64,000 bases of DNA from contig CAXTUB010000008.1 in NCBI GenBank assembly GCA_964247385.1, forward strand, positions 62,001 to 126,000, written 5' to 3'. A program made the translations under genes and the position numbers. Below the pieces are notes generated by a model that searched no databases, was not told the origin of the DNA, and saw only the letters and a list, made by a program, of their open reading frames with translations. Within the stretch, counting starts at the first letter, position 1, and every line of letters begins with the position of its first letter. This document shows, in pieces, positions 1 to 10,190 of this stretch. This DNA is from TMP-86 sp964247385 (GTDB taxonomy: Bacteria > Pseudomonadota > Gammaproteobacteria > Steroidobacterales > Steroidobacteraceae).

Positions 1-1882
1 CTGACCCCCAAAAAGATAGCAACACCTTGGAGAATATCGAATACGTTCTGGTCGCTCGAACCATCGGCGGACACTTCTTTTCGATTTGAGTTTCCGTGCA
101 AGTCGAGAATGTAAATAGCGTCGAATGTCTGAAGTAGATGCCATCGCATCCTCTGAACGTGGGATTGTCCAAATATCCGTGAGGCGTAATCATTCCAACT
201 ACGCCCTCTCCATTCTTTTCGATCATGTGCTCCGAAAACCGCATGAACTTTACGTAGTCGTCGTTTAGCCACTTCGAATTCTTTTCCTTCAGTTTGGTTC
301 GTCCGCCGGGCTCGTGCTTATAAACATCGATCAAGCGCGTGATCCACTCGCCCTTATTCTTACTTTCGCCAGAATAGGGAGGATTTCCGACAATACACAT
401 GATTGGCATTTGTCGCTTAATCTCGGACGCGTTGCGCGCTTCAGTTGCTAGCCATTGTGCAAAAAGACTCTGGACGACGACGTCACCCTCTTCTAGCGAG
501 TTCGTGAGATACACGCCAAGCCTAGGCGGAGAGCGCGAGGGCACGTAGCCCAGGCTCCTAAGTACCATGTCGAGCTTTATATGACACATGGCATAACTCG
601 CCATGAGTAACTCGAACCCATACACTCGAGGCACCAACTCCTTTTCAACATACGCTGACCATGCGCCGGGAGAACTTTCTTGCACCTTAGCGGCAATTTG
701 CTTCAACACGGCTGCCAAGAAGGTGCCAGTTCCTACCGCCGGATCAAGAACCTGAATTCGGTGTACGCGTTTTTTGATTTTGGCGTTTTGCCCAGTGTTC
801 CATTCAATTTGAACTGTGCCTGTGTCAGACAAGCCGAGAGGCAGTCCGAAACTTTCGGTCAGGAGCGCATCTACCGAGCGGACAATGAACGAAACTACCG
901 GTTCTGGTGTATACCAAACGCCGCGCGCTTTACGTTTCGTCGGATTGTATTCAGCGAGAAATGTCTCATAAAAGTGAAGGAACGGATCTTCTTTGCCGGT
1001 CAGGCTTCCGAAACCCCGCATAATTTGCGACATGTCACACGCACGAAATACATCTGCAAGTTCGTCTATGAGCCATCTCACCCGCTCGTCTAGATCCACG
1101 CCTGCGATATAGCCGAACAATGATCTAAGAAAGGGATTTGACTTTGGTAGGAGTTCAAGGGCTTCAGACCGGCTAAAGGTGTTAGCAGTTGAATCGTGAA
1201 GGCGTGCCGCGAAGAGACCGTAAGCGATCGTTTCTGCATAGATGTCTGCAAAATCATCCACCGAAATATCGTGAATCAGATGTTTGCGAATTGCTTCGTA
1301 TTGCGCTGTCAGTTCGCTTGGCGAATCTCCATCTGCGCGGATAGCTTTTGCCATGACATCCTTAATCAGGACCGCTTTCCCCGCCATAAGCTTTGTTAGC
1401 ACAGACGCAGAAGTAATCGTAGGAGGGCGGTTTGCGATGAAATCAATTAGTTGATGAGCGAGCTCTTCGAATTGATTCGGTAGCGGGCTGATAGAACCGC
1501 CGGTGAATTCTGCGATTGATATGGTTCGAATGTCAGAGCCAGATTTGTAAAACTTGAAGTTGAGTCCGTTTGTATAAATCAAGTTGGGAAGCGCTCGGCG
1601 ATAACGCTCAAGCTGCGCTGCGTCGGCGCCTTGTAACCGATCTAGATTGACCGAGACGTCCTTCGCTTCGCAGTGGCCAACCACAATGTTTCCGACTTGG
1701 ATCGAAAGATCAGGGGCACCGCAAGCCACTCGCTTCGGCTCATTAATGGCAGAAACGCCAGTGCGAATTCGTTCGAACAAACCCTCTAAAGCGGAGCGAT
1801 AACTATGCTCGGTGGCATATCCTGTTTCGAATTTAGCCTTGATCTGTGATGCGAATAACGCGATGGAAGATGCCCCTGACAT
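1..1882 (-). CDS. Type ISP/IIG-like restriction-modification enzyme, N-terminal part; frameshifted and cut by window edge
   Basis: The gene reads leftwards from ATG at 1880-1882, with AAAGGA upstream. The N-terminus carries a PD-(D/E)XK nuclease core: Asp58 in GAPDL, then Glu72 and Lys74 in CEAKD. A gamma-class N6-adenine methylase follows, with motif I DPAVGTGTF at residue 380 and motif IV NPPYS at residue 500. Known relatives both cut and methylate DNA in one chain; no helicase lies between the two domains here. After about residue 577 the frame is wrong: the continuation typical of the family (MRWHLLQTFD, then LDLHGN) is in the next frame, as if one base were missing near 149-151. The product is therefore broken unless this is a sequencing error. 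The DNA is visibly AT-richer than the rest of the window, suggesting transfer. The 3' end, with target recognition, lies outside. Confidence 0.8.
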   Translation of the reverse strand, partial: MSGASSIALFASQIKAKFETGYATEHSYRSALEGLFERIRTGVSAINEPKRVACGAPDLSIQVGNIVVGHCEAKDVSVNLDRLQGADAAQLERYRRALPNLIYTNGLNFKFYKSGSDIRTISIAEFTGGSISPLPNQFEELAHQLIDFIANRPPTITSASVLTKLMAGKAVLIKDVMAKAIRADGDSPSELTAQYEAIRKHLIHDISVDDFADIYAETIAYGLFAARLHDSTANTFSRSEALELLPKSNPFLRSLFGYIAGVDLDERVRWLIDELADVFRACDMSQIMRGFGSLTGKEDPFLHFYETFLAEYNPTKRKARGVWYTPEPVVSFIVRSVDALLTESFGLPLGLSDTGTVQIEWNTGQNAKIKKRVHRIQVLDPAVGTGTFLAAVLKQIAAKVQESSPGAWSAYVEKELVPRVYGFELLMASYAMCHIKLDMVLRSLGYVPSRSPPRLGVYLTNSLEEGDVVVQSLFAQWLATEARNASEIKRQMPIMCIVGNPPYSGESKNKGEWITRLIDVYKHEPGGRTKLKEKNSKWLNDDYVKFMRFSEHMIEKNGEGVVGMITPHGYLDNPTFRGCDGIYFRHSTLFTFSTCTETQIEKKCPPMVRATRTYSIFSKVLLSFWGS

Positions 1883-2288
1883 CGCACACGTCCTTTGTCT
1901 TGCAGTCAATTCTTCTGCGCCGCGTAGAATAGCGAGAAGCGGGGTTGGGCAGGTCAGGACTTTGTTGTCCGGGAAAACTTCGCTGTGCCTGCATGGCAGC
2001 GACGAGCTCCAACAGTTCATTCCTATGCTCGCGCAGTTAGCGACAGGGCAACAGGCTCAAATGAAAACAGAATCGAGTGAATGATTTGCAATACGTGTCT
2101 TGCGCTGTAGGACAGACTGGCAAAATGCATTGGCTACGATCGGACCCCTTTGGAATGGGGAATTTATCGGGGTAGGCGAGCGTTACGCGATTCAGGGTTT
2201 ATCGACTAATCAATAACTTAATTAGGAATTTCGAATCCCTCAGCCGGCAGAATTTCCACGGGTCCTAGCCGGGGCGCATTCCGGCTGC
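1883..2288. other. Intergenic region with possible tRNA 3'-end-like scar
   Basis: No convincing gene is seen. The stretch 2224-2250 resembles a T-arm followed by a 3' acceptor strand (TTCGAATCCCTC then AGCCGGC), the type of sequence left at island borders. No complete tRNA cloverleaf can be drawn around it. Composition changes across this gap, from the AT-richer restriction gene to the GC-richer kdp operon. Confidence 0.3.
2241..2287 (-). terminator. Possible hairpin after kdpE
   Basis: CAGCCGG (2241-2247) is repeated inverted as CCGGCTG (2281-2287), two bases past the kdpE stop. Flanking AAT and ATT extend the pairing imperfectly, and the loop is long. There is no clear U-tract, so termination is an inference. 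Confidence 0.3.
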
Positions 2289-3011
2289 TCAAGTGATGAA
2301 CTCGGTCAATGCATCAGTGAGTAAGAGGCGATAGCCCACACCAAGCTCGGTAAGCAGAAAGCGCGGATTGCGAGGATCGGGTTCTAGCTTGAGACGAAGA
2401 TGCTTGATGTAGGTGCGCAAACCGCGCGCATCGCCCTGCCGATCAGGTCCCCAGACTTCTTTAATTAGCTGGTCTTGGGTCACGATCAGCCCGGCATTTC
2501 GCGACAGGCAATCCAAAAGTCTGAACTCAATTGGCGTTAAATGAATCGCGCCGTTAGTAGCCTTGTCTCGAGCGGATCGCGTGGCTAAGTTAACTTCAAC
2601 CGCCCCGACATCAAAAGTGGGGGGGTCTTGTCGGTTGCGAGCACTGCGACGCACGGCAGCGCGGACTCGCGCAAGAAGTTCCGGTGCGCTAAACGGCTTA
2701 GTCACGTAGTCATCCGCTCCGTTATCGAGCGCAACGATTTTCTCAGACTCCGCAGTGCGCGCTGAGAGAACGAGGATCGGCACCGAAGAGATCGTTCTGA
2801 TGGCCTTGATCACCTCCTGCCCGTCGCGATCTGGAAGACCCAAGTCAACAATGACGAGATCTGGGCGGCAATTGCGCGCATCGATAATTGCACGCTCGCC
2901 CCGATCGGCTTCAATCAATCGGTAGCCTTGCGCAACTAAGAGCGTCCGGATGATCTCGCGAATTGCCGGGTCGTCTTCAACGACCAATACGAGGAACATC
3001 GCGTCGGTCAT
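2289..3011 (-). CDS. kdpE: KdpE, potassium-responsive response regulator
   Basis: An OmpR/PhoB-class regulator of 240 residues. The receiver domain (about 8-120) has the acidic pair VEDD and a phosphoacceptor Asp56 in VIVDLGLP. The C-terminal winged-helix DNA-binding domain (about 135-232) ends in the usual GVGYRLL motif. In the family it is phosphorylated by KdpD under potassium limitation and activates the kdp operon. Its ATG overlaps the kdpD stop by four bases (ATGA), so translation is probably coupled. It is the last gene of the run. Candidate binding sites are the 11-bp-phased repeats at 10415-10511. Confidence 0.97.
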   Translation of the reverse strand: MTDAMFLVLVVEDDPAIREIIRTLLVAQGYRLIEADRGERAIIDARNCRPDLVIVDLGLPDRDGQEVIKAIRTISSVPILVLSARTAESEKIVALDNGADDYVTKPFSAPELLARVRAAVRRSARNRQDPPTFDVGAVEVNLATRSARDKATNGAIHLTPIEFRLLDCLSRNAGLIVTQDQLIKEVWGPDRQGDARGLRTYIKHLRLKLEPDPRNPRFLLTELGVGYRLLLTDALTEFIT

Positions 3012-5698
3012 CTAACTTCCCGAGTTGGCAGGCCGAACGCGAACTTCGCTCCGCCCATGTCGCTCTGGCCGGCCACGATCGTCTGGCCATGCGCCGAGAC
3101 GATCGCGCGACAAATCGCCAGGCCCAAGCCTGCACCGCGTGTATTGTCTTCATCACGGCCGCGGGCAAATTTCGCAAACAACCTTTCAGGGTTTTTTCCC
3201 GGAAGACCAGGGCCATTGTCTTCCACGCACACCTGGATGTAGTCATGCTCAAGGATGGCCGTAATCCGCACCCGCGTTTCCGGCGGCGTGTGTTTGAGGG
3301 CGTTATCAAGAAGGTTCTGAAAAACTTGGGTGATCAATATGCCATCGACATACACGAGGGGCAGATCGTCTGGAATTGAGAATTCAACGGAGAGATACAG
3401 GGCGGAGCGCTCCAGATGATTTAAAGCCACGCCTGCTAGATCATCAACGCTTTCCCAATCGCGGCGCAGAGCAAAATTAGGCCCCTCAAAGCGCATGAGG
3501 TCGATGACGTTGGTTACGATGTCGGCCATGCCATGAGCCGTGCGCTCGATCGAATCGATCAAAGTCTTACGCGCTTGCTCATCGAGCGGGACGGTCGGGT
3601 CGCTTAGTGCGCTGCTTGCGCCGGTGATCACGGCTAGAGGGGTGCGCAAATCATGGGAAATGGATGCGAGCAAGGTGTTGCGTAGGGATTCCGTTTCGAT
3701 GCGCACATGCGCAGCCTCCGCTGCGCTTGCAAGGTTTGACCTTTCGATGGCGAGTGCGATCTGGCCTGCGAAAGTTTCGAGCAGATGGCGCTGCTCGGGC
3801 AACAGGAGCCGCCTGCGCTGCGTTGGCAGCACCGCCAACACGCCCAAGGTTTGGGAAACGCCTTTCAATGGCAGGTATTGCGCCTTGGCTCCGGGCAGCG
3901 TATCCGTGCCAAGACCAGTGGGGATACTTTGATCGAACGCGACCTGCGCTACCGATAAATCCGCGCCTCGGAATGAATTCGCCAAGACTTCATCTCGCGG
4001 ATAACGCAATCGTCCGCTCGCATCCGGCAAGAGCACTGTTGCCTCGCTTGCGAAGGTTTCCGCAACGTGGCGTACTGAGACTCGAGCAAGGTCCGACACA
4101 CTGCGCGTCGCGGTGAGCTCGCGACTCATCGCATAGAGAAGCGAGGTTCTGCGCTGCCGCGCTCCGGCGACGCGTGTTTGCGCGCGGACATTGGCCACGA
4201 GAGTTGCGATAATCAATGCCACTGCGAGCATCACGGCGAAGGTGACGAGGTACTGAAGGTCTGCGACCGCGAAGGTGTAGCGGGTGGGTACAAAGAAGAA
4301 ATCAAACGCTGCAACGCTCGCGATGGCGGTGAGCGTCGATGGGCCGCGCCCCAACCGCAACGCCGACACTGTAGTTCCGAGCAAATACACCATGACGAGG
4401 TTAGTGAGCTCAAAGGTGGGGTACATCAATGCAGCAGCGCCCGTGCACAGAAGCGTAATTGCGAAGGCGCCTGTGTAGCGCCACCAGCGAATCGCTTCGC
4501 GCGTGCGATACCCTGTGTCCCTTTCGGGGAGTTCCTTTTCGGGAACTCGCCGCGCGATCACGGATACATCGATGCCGCGGGCTTCGCGCACGAGTTTTGT
4601 TGCCGTGGACGGGCGCAGGAGGGCGCGCCAACCACTGCGCTGTGGTTCACCAACGACGATGCGCGTGACATTGCGAACGCGGGCATATTCAATGAGTGCG
4701 GCGCTTGCAGATGAGCCATCCAACGTGACGGTTTGTGCGCCCAGCGATTCAGCCAAGCGCAGACTATCGACGCGTCGATTGCGAGCGCTTTCGCCTAAGT
4801 TCAAGAGGCGCGGAGTTTCCACCGATACCACGAGCCACTCCGCATCCAGAGCGTCGGCAAAGCGTTTGCCAAACCGCACCAGCTGCTCAGCCTGATCATT
4901 GGGGGATACGGCAATTAGGAAGCGGTCGCGTGCGAGCCAAGGCTGCGAGGTACGTTCACGCCCTGCATATTCCCGGGCTGCCGCATCGACGCGGTCGGCG
5001 GTGCGCCGCAGCGCGAGTTCGCGCAGAGCGAGCAGATTGGGGACGCGAAAAAACCGCTCGGTCGCTGTTGCGACACGCTCTTGGTTGTAGACTTTGCCGG
5101 CCCGAAGTCGCGCAAGTAGCTCTTCGGGCGGCAGGTCGACGAGCTCGACCTCGTCCGCCTCATCGAAGATCCGATCGGGTACGGTTTCTTGTTGTTGGAT
5201 TCCGGTGATGCCCGCAACAAGATCATTAAGACTTTCCAGGTGCTGAACGTTCAGCGTCGTCCACACGTTGATACCGGCTTGGAGTAGCTCCTCGATGTCC
5301 TGCCAGCGCTTGGCGTGGCGCGGCGCAGGGGTGCCGTCGACAAGATTCGAGTGTGCGAGCTCATCGACCAGCAAGGTCGCGGGCTTGCGTTTGAGTGCGG
5401 CATCAAGATCAAACTCACGGCGCTTAATGCCATGATATTCAACTTCCAGAAATGGTAGTTGCTCGAGACCTTCCAGCAGACGCTCCGTTTCGGCTCGCCC
5501 GTGCGGTTCAACGTAACCGCACACGACGTCGACATTATTTTTGTGCGCGCTGCGAGCCGCTTCGAGCATCGAGTAGGTCTTGCCGACGCCAGCGCTTGCG
5601 CCGAAGAAAACCTTAAGGCGGCCTAGCTTAGCGCGTGCCTCGTCGCGGTGAATCTCGGCAAGGAGCTGATCCGCGCGCTGGCTATCTTGCTCAGACAC
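3008..5698 (-). CDS. kdpD: KdpD, potassium-sensing histidine kinase
   Basis: The full-length sensor has 896 residues. The cytoplasmic KdpD domain has a Walker A (GASAGVGKT, 33-41) and the family motif DELAHSN (112-118). A USP-like domain follows at about 255-385. A membrane block of roughly four helices occupies about 408-503, then a GAF-like region (about 525-655). The dimerisation helix has the phosphoacceptor His682 in SHDLRTP, and the ATPase domain has a GLGLAI G-box. The protein autophosphorylates under low potassium or salt stress and passes phosphate to KdpE. It starts 15 bases after the kdpC stop. All expected motifs are intact. Confidence 0.97.
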   Translation of the reverse strand: MSEQDSQRADQLLAEIHRDEARAKLGRLKVFFGASAGVGKTYSMLEAARSAHKNNVDVVCGYVEPHGRAETERLLEGLEQLPFLEVEYHGIKRREFDLDAALKRKPATLLVDELAHSNLVDGTPAPRHAKRWQDIEELLQAGINVWTTLNVQHLESLNDLVAGITGIQQQETVPDRIFDEADEVELVDLPPEELLARLRAGKVYNQERVATATERFFRVPNLLALRELALRRTADRVDAAAREYAGRERTSQPWLARDRFLIAVSPNDQAEQLVRFGKRFADALDAEWLVVSVETPRLLNLGESARNRRVDSLRLAESLGAQTVTLDGSSASAALIEYARVRNVTRIVVGEPQRSGWRALLRPSTATKLVREARGIDVSVIARRVPEKELPERDTGYRTREAIRWWRYTGAFAITLLCTGAAALMYPTFELTNLVMVYLLGTTVSALRLGRGPSTLTAIASVAAFDFFFVPTRYTFAVADLQYLVTFAVMLAVALIIATLVANVRAQTRVAGARQRRTSLLYAMSRELTATRSVSDLARVSVRHVAETFASEATVLLPDASGRLRYPRDEVLANSFRGADLSVAQVAFDQSIPTGLGTDTLPGAKAQYLPLKGVSQTLGVLAVLPTQRRRLLLPEQRHLLETFAGQIALAIERSNLASAAEAAHVRIETESLRNTLLASISHDLRTPLAVITGASSALSDPTVPLDEQARKTLIDSIERTAHGMADIVTNVIDLMRFEGPNFALRRDWESVDDLAGVALNHLERSALYLSVEFSIPDDLPLVYVDGILITQVFQNLLDNALKHTPPETRVRITAILEHDYIQVCVEDNGPGLPGKNPERLFAKFARGRDEDNTRGAGLGLAICRAIVSAHGQTIVAGQSDMGGAKFAFGLPTREVR

Positions 5699-5713
5699 GT
5701 GCTCAATACTGCC

Positions 5714-6289
5714 TTACTTTCGCTCGTCTAGCGCAAGGTTCAGCTCGAGCACATTGACGCGTCGCTCGCCGATCATGCCGAGAAACGGCTCACGTGAGTG
5801 AGCCTCGATCAAATTGCTCACCATTTGAATTGAGATTCCACGAGCCGTCGCAACACGTGCTGCTTGATACCGCGCTGCCGCGGGAGAAATCTCTGGATCC
5901 AGTCCGCTGGCAGAGGCCGTGACGAGATCAACCGGAATCGGTGCGCGGTTATGGGGATCGGCCTTGCGCAGCGCCTCAACCGAGCCTGCCACGCGGGTCG
6001 TCAATGCAGGGTTGAGGGGCCCAAGATTTGAGCCGCTCGATGCGCTTGCGTTGTAGGGTTGGGGCGAAGTCGCAGACGGCCGACCCCAAAAATATTGTTC
6101 TCCAGTGAAATTCTGCCCGATCAAGCTTGAACCAATGGATTTGCCATTACGCTCGATGAGGCTTCCAGAAGCCTGCTTCTGAAAAGCGACCTTGGAAATC
6201 CCGGTGATCAAAACGGGATACGCAATTCCCGTTAGTAAGGTCATTACGATCAACAGGGCGACTGCCGACACTAATGAACGCATCATCAT
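5714..6289 (-). CDS. kdpC: KdpC, accessory subunit of the Kdp potassium ATPase
   Basis: A single-span inner-membrane subunit of about 191 residues that stabilises the KdpFABC complex and contacts potassium near KdpA. An N-terminal membrane helix (about 3-25) is followed by a periplasmic domain containing FTGEQYFWGRPSA and the conserved SGSNLGP segment. ATG at 6289 is preferred over the longer open frame because AAGGAG sits six bases upstream, overlapping the kdpB stop. Two further ATG codons follow immediately, so the first residue may differ by one or two. Confidence 0.95.
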   Translation of the reverse strand: MMMRSLVSAVALLIVMTLLTGIAYPVLITGISKVAFQKQASGSLIERNGKSIGSSLIGQNFTGEQYFWGRPSATSPQPYNASASSGSNLGPLNPALTTRVAGSVEALRKADPHNRAPIPVDLVTASASGLDPEISPAAARYQAARVATARGISIQMVSNLIEAHSREPFLGMIGERRVNVLELNLALDERK

Positions 6290-6300
6290 GACCGTCTCCT

Positions 6301-8367
6301 TCAAGCCAACCCAGTGGCCCATAACAGCGAATCGATCAATTTGATTGCGGGGAAGGGAATCAAGACGCCACCTAGCCCGTAAATCAACAGATTGCGGCGC
6401 AAGAGGGGACCCGCGCCTAGCGGGCGATATTTCACGCCTTTAATCGCGAGTGGAATGAGCGCAATGATAATGAGGGCATTGAAAATGACTGCTGAGAGAA
6501 TGGCGGAGTTTGGTGTTGCGAGCCGCATGATGTTGAGCGGCGCGAGCTGGGGATAGGTTGTCGCGAAGGCCGCCGGGATGATCGCAAAGTACTTCGCCAC
6601 ATCATTCGCAATACTGAAAGTGGTCAAAGAGCCACGCGTCATGAGCATCTGCTTACCCGTCTCGACGATTTCAATGAGCTTCGTCGGATTGGAATCAAGA
6701 TCGACCATGTTGCCGGCTTCTTTTGCTGCCTGCGTGCCGGTATTCATGGCGACAGCCACGTCCGCTTGCGCAAGCGCTGGGGCATCGTTTGTGCCATCGC
6801 CAGTCATTGCAACCAATCGACCTTGGGTTTGGTGCTCGCGAATCAGCTTGAGCTTTGCTTCCGGAGTGGCTTCTCCTAAAAAATCATCCACGCCCGCTTC
6901 TGCCGCAATGGCCGCGGCGGTCAAACGGTTATCGCCCGTGATCATGATGGTTTTAATGCCCATTTGGCGAAGGTCAGAAAACCGTTCCTTGATGCCGCCC
7001 TTAACAATGTCTTTAAGCTCGACCACCCCAAGTACTTTGGCTCCATCACATACGACGAGCGGAGTACTGCCCTTGCGAGCCACGGCTTCCACCGTCGTCG
7101 TGACTTCGCGCGGGAAACTTTGGCCAAGACTAGATACGTGCTTAACAACCGAGTCTGCCGCGCCTTTCCGAATTTGACGGTCGCCGACATTCACTCCGCT
7201 CATCCGAGTTTGCGCGGTGAAAGGAATAAAGGTCGCATTCAAAGACTTGAGGTCACGCTCACGCAGATTAAATTGCTGCTTCGCAAGCACAACGATGCTT
7301 CGGCCTTCAGGTGTTTCGTCCGCAAGGGAAGCGAGCTGAGCAGCATCTGCTAGATCGCGTACCCCAACCCCAGCCGCGGGCAAAAACTCCGTGGCTTGGC
7401 GATTACCGAGCGTGATCGTCCCGGTTTTATCGAGAAGCAGTACATCGACATCGCCCGCTGCCTCGACCGCACGCCCTGATGTCGCAATCACGTTGGATTG
7501 CATCAATCGGCTCATGCCCGCGACGCCAATCGCAGACAAAAGACCTCCGATCGTCGTTGGGATCAAGCAGACCAGTAGGGCAACGAGCGCCGTGATCGTA
7601 ATTGGACTGCCAAGCTTCACCGCCTGCACGCTGAAAAGCGAAAAAGGCAGCAGTGTGACAATGACTACCAAGAACACGAGCGTTAGCGCGACGAGCAGGA
7701 TCGTGAGCGCAATTTCATTCGGAGTCTTTTGACGCTTCGCACCTTCGACCATCGCGATCATGCGATCAAGAAACGTCTCGCCCGGATTGACCGTGATTCG
7801 AACCACGATCCAGTCAGACAACAACTTGGTACCGCCGGTAACAGAGGCAAAGTCACCGCCTGCTTCACGGATGACGGGTGCCGACTCACCAGTGATGGCA
7901 CTCTCATCGACTGAAGCCGCGCCTTCAATCACTTCACCATCGACCGGGATCACGCTCCCTGCCTCAATGAACACCACATCATCTTTGCGCAGATCATCTG
8001 CCCGCGTTGGCGTTGAACTGGTATGAACGGAAGGGTCAGATAGTTTTTTCGCAATAACCGTTTGCCGCGTTCCGCGCAGCGCCGAGGCCTGCGCGCGGCT
8101 TCGGCCTTCGGCAAGCGCCTCCGCGAAATTGGCAAAGAGCACGGTGAAGGCAAGCCAAATCGTGATAGCAAGAATGAACCCAGGCGACGCTTCACCCGTA
8201 CCTCGCAAGGCTTGGATGTACAGGACTAACGTCACCAGCGTGCCGATGTACACAACGAACATGACAGGGTTTCGCCATTGGACACGTGGATCGAGTTTGC
8301 GCAGCGACTGCACGATCGCAGGACCAATGAGCTCACGATCAAACAAAGATAAAGATTTACGCGACAT
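6301..8367 (-). CDS. kdpB: KdpB, P-type ATPase subunit for potassium uptake
   Basis: The catalytic subunit has 688 residues. It carries the phosphorylation loop DKTGTIT with Asp313, the actuator motif TGES (159-162, whose serine is the known inhibitory phosphosite in E. coli KdpB), and the hinge motif GDGTNDAP. Membrane helices flank these domains in the usual order. It hydrolyses ATP to drive potassium entry through KdpA. It lies between kdpA (9-base gap) and kdpC, whose ribosome-binding site overlaps its stop. Nothing is missing. Confidence 0.98.
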   Translation of the reverse strand: MSRKSLSLFDRELIGPAIVQSLRKLDPRVQWRNPVMFVVYIGTLVTLVLYIQALRGTGEASPGFILAITIWLAFTVLFANFAEALAEGRSRAQASALRGTRQTVIAKKLSDPSVHTSSTPTRADDLRKDDVVFIEAGSVIPVDGEVIEGAASVDESAITGESAPVIREAGGDFASVTGGTKLLSDWIVVRITVNPGETFLDRMIAMVEGAKRQKTPNEIALTILLVALTLVFLVVIVTLLPFSLFSVQAVKLGSPITITALVALLVCLIPTTIGGLLSAIGVAGMSRLMQSNVIATSGRAVEAAGDVDVLLLDKTGTITLGNRQATEFLPAAGVGVRDLADAAQLASLADETPEGRSIVVLAKQQFNLRERDLKSLNATFIPFTAQTRMSGVNVGDRQIRKGAADSVVKHVSSLGQSFPREVTTTVEAVARKGSTPLVVCDGAKVLGVVELKDIVKGGIKERFSDLRQMGIKTIMITGDNRLTAAAIAAEAGVDDFLGEATPEAKLKLIREHQTQGRLVAMTGDGTNDAPALAQADVAVAMNTGTQAAKEAGNMVDLDSNPTKLIEIVETGKQMLMTRGSLTTFSIANDVAKYFAIIPAAFATTYPQLAPLNIMRLATPNSAILSAVIFNALIIIALIPLAIKGVKYRPLGAGPLLRRNLLIYGLGGVLIPFPAIKLIDSLLWATGLA

Positions 8368-8376
8368 AAATGATCC

Positions 8377-10188
8377 CTAGTGCGCAGCGGCTAACAGGTA
8401 ATGCTCAACCACAGGTCCCAATGCGAGGGCTGGCACATAGTTCAAAACGCCGATCAAAAGGATCGTTCCGATAAGAAGTGCGACGAAGAGTGGTCCGTGT
8501 GTCGGCATCGTGCCCTCGGTGACAGGCACACGCTTTTTCATGGCGAGAGACCCTGCGACTGCAAGGGCAGCAACAATCGGCCAGAACCGTCCAATCCACA
8601 TGACGATGCCAAGAGCAATGTTGTAGAAGGGCGTATTGGCGGAAAGACCAGCGAACGCACTGCCATTGTTGTTTCCTGCTGAGGTGAATGCGTACAAAAT
8701 CTCGCTGAAGCCGTGCGCACCAGGGTTTGCAACGCCGGCAACGCCGCCGGGGGAAAGCACTCCGACCGCTGCACCGATCAACACTACAAATGGTGTCGTC
8801 AAGATAAACACGGAGACGAGCTTCATCTCACGCGATTCGATTTTCTTTCCCATGTATTCAGGCGTGCGACCGATCATGAGGCCGGCAATGAACACCGCGA
8901 GCAGTGCGTAGATCAACGCCGTATAGAGGCCCGTACCGACGCCGCCAGGCGCCACTTCGCCGAGCTGCATCAAAAAGAGCGGCACAAATCCGCCCATTGG
9001 CATGAGCGAGTCGTGCATTGCGTTGACGGCACCGCAAGAAGTCGCTGTGGTTGCGGCAACGAAAGGCGCGGAGGAGGCAAGTCCAAATCGCGTCTCCTTG
9101 CCTTCCATGTTCCCGCCGGCTTGGGATCCACCCGCGCTCTGATCCACTCCGTGTGCTGCGAGTAACGGATTACCGCCCACCTCGCTGTAAAACTCGACGA
9201 ACATCATGCTCAGGAGCAGCACGCCCATCGCAGTAAGCAGCGCCCAGCCTTGCCGGGTATCGCCCACGATCTTGCCGAAGGTGTAGGTCAGTGCAAATGG
9301 AATCAACAGCAGTGCGATGATCTCAAGCACGTTCGAAAAGGGCGTCGGATTCTCGTATGGATGTGCAGAGTTCGCGTTGAAGAATCCACCGCCATTGGTT
9401 CCAAGCTCCTTAATAGACTCTTGCGATGCGACCGGCCCCATCGGCAGCGTCTGCGTTTGAGTCGTGGCGCTTTCCGTGATGGGATTGCCTGATGCGTCCT
9501 TAAGCGCATTCCCATCGGCATCGACTTTCGGCTTATCGAACGTGGTTGCAGTGAGTGTCGTTACGTCTTTGTATGCATCAAAATTCTGAATGACACCTTG
9601 ACTCACCAGAGCAAGCGCCAAGACCGCTGAAAGTGGCAACAGGATGTATAGGGTCAATCGCGTCATATCGATCCAAAAATTGCCGATACTTTTCACCGTG
9701 TGGCGCGCAAATCCGCGCATGAGTGCGATCGCGACCACGATGCCAGTCGCCGCCGACAGAAAGTTTTGAACGGCCAAGCCAGACATTTGCACGAAGTAAC
9801 TCATCGTCGATTCGCCCGAATAGCCTTGCCAGTTCGTGTTAGTTACGAAACTAATCGCATTGTTGAACGACGAATCTGCACTCACGGCCGGCATGCTGGC
9901 GGGGTTTAAAGGCAGCACGGTTTGCAAGCGCTGCAAGGCGAACAAAAGCACTGCCCCGAGCGCATTGAATAGCAGAAGTGCTCCGGCGTACTGCCACCAA
10001 GTCATTTCCGTTGCGGGATCGATTCGGCAAATGCGATAGAGGAGATTTTCGAATCCTGCGCCCGCGCGCACGACGCGACTGCGGCCCTCCATGACGTTGG
10101 CGATGTAAAGCCCGACGGGTTTTACACCCAGGAGCAACACACCGAAGATAACGATGAGCGTGATTTGAAACTGAGTGTGCGGGTTCAT
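8377..10188 (-). CDS. kdpA: KdpA, potassium channel-like subunit of Kdp
   Basis: A polytopic inner-membrane protein of 603 residues, slightly longer than E. coli KdpA. It contains several selectivity-filter-like segments of the family, for example TNWQGYSGE, GTNGGGFFN, TSCGAVNAM and SAGNNNGSAF. It binds and translocates potassium within KdpFABC. ATG at 10188 is chosen over the open frame to 10266: it begins the typical MNPHTQF sequence, AGAGAAG lies upstream, and kdpF stops two bases before it. An insertion at about residues 225-260 (around VDADGNALKDASGNP) accounts for part of the extra length. Confidence 0.97.
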   Translation of the reverse strand: MNPHTQFQITLIVIFGVLLLGVKPVGLYIANVMEGRSRVVRAGAGFENLLYRICRIDPATEMTWWQYAGALLLFNALGAVLLFALQRLQTVLPLNPASMPAVSADSSFNNAISFVTNTNWQGYSGESTMSYFVQMSGLAVQNFLSAATGIVVAIALMRGFARHTVKSIGNFWIDMTRLTLYILLPLSAVLALALVSQGVIQNFDAYKDVTTLTATTFDKPKVDADGNALKDASGNPITESATTQTQTLPMGPVASQESIKELGTNGGGFFNANSAHPYENPTPFSNVLEIIALLLIPFALTYTFGKIVGDTRQGWALLTAMGVLLLSMMFVEFYSEVGGNPLLAAHGVDQSAGGSQAGGNMEGKETRFGLASSAPFVAATTATSCGAVNAMHDSLMPMGGFVPLFLMQLGEVAPGGVGTGLYTALIYALLAVFIAGLMIGRTPEYMGKKIESREMKLVSVFILTTPFVVLIGAAVGVLSPGGVAGVANPGAHGFSEILYAFTSAGNNNGSAFAGLSANTPFYNIALGIVMWIGRFWPIVAALAVAGSLAMKKRVPVTEGTMPTHGPLFVALLIGTILLIGVLNYVPALALGPVVEHYLLAAAH

Positions 10189-10190
10189 CG

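Noticed and set aside
1812..2084. 90-codon plus-strand frame at the right end of the restriction gene
   Set aside because: It overlaps the true start of that gene and has no recognisable domain; the minus-strand coding signal is much stronger.
4178..4714. 178-codon plus-strand frame within kdpD
   Set aside because: Antisense to an intact, motif-complete kdpD.
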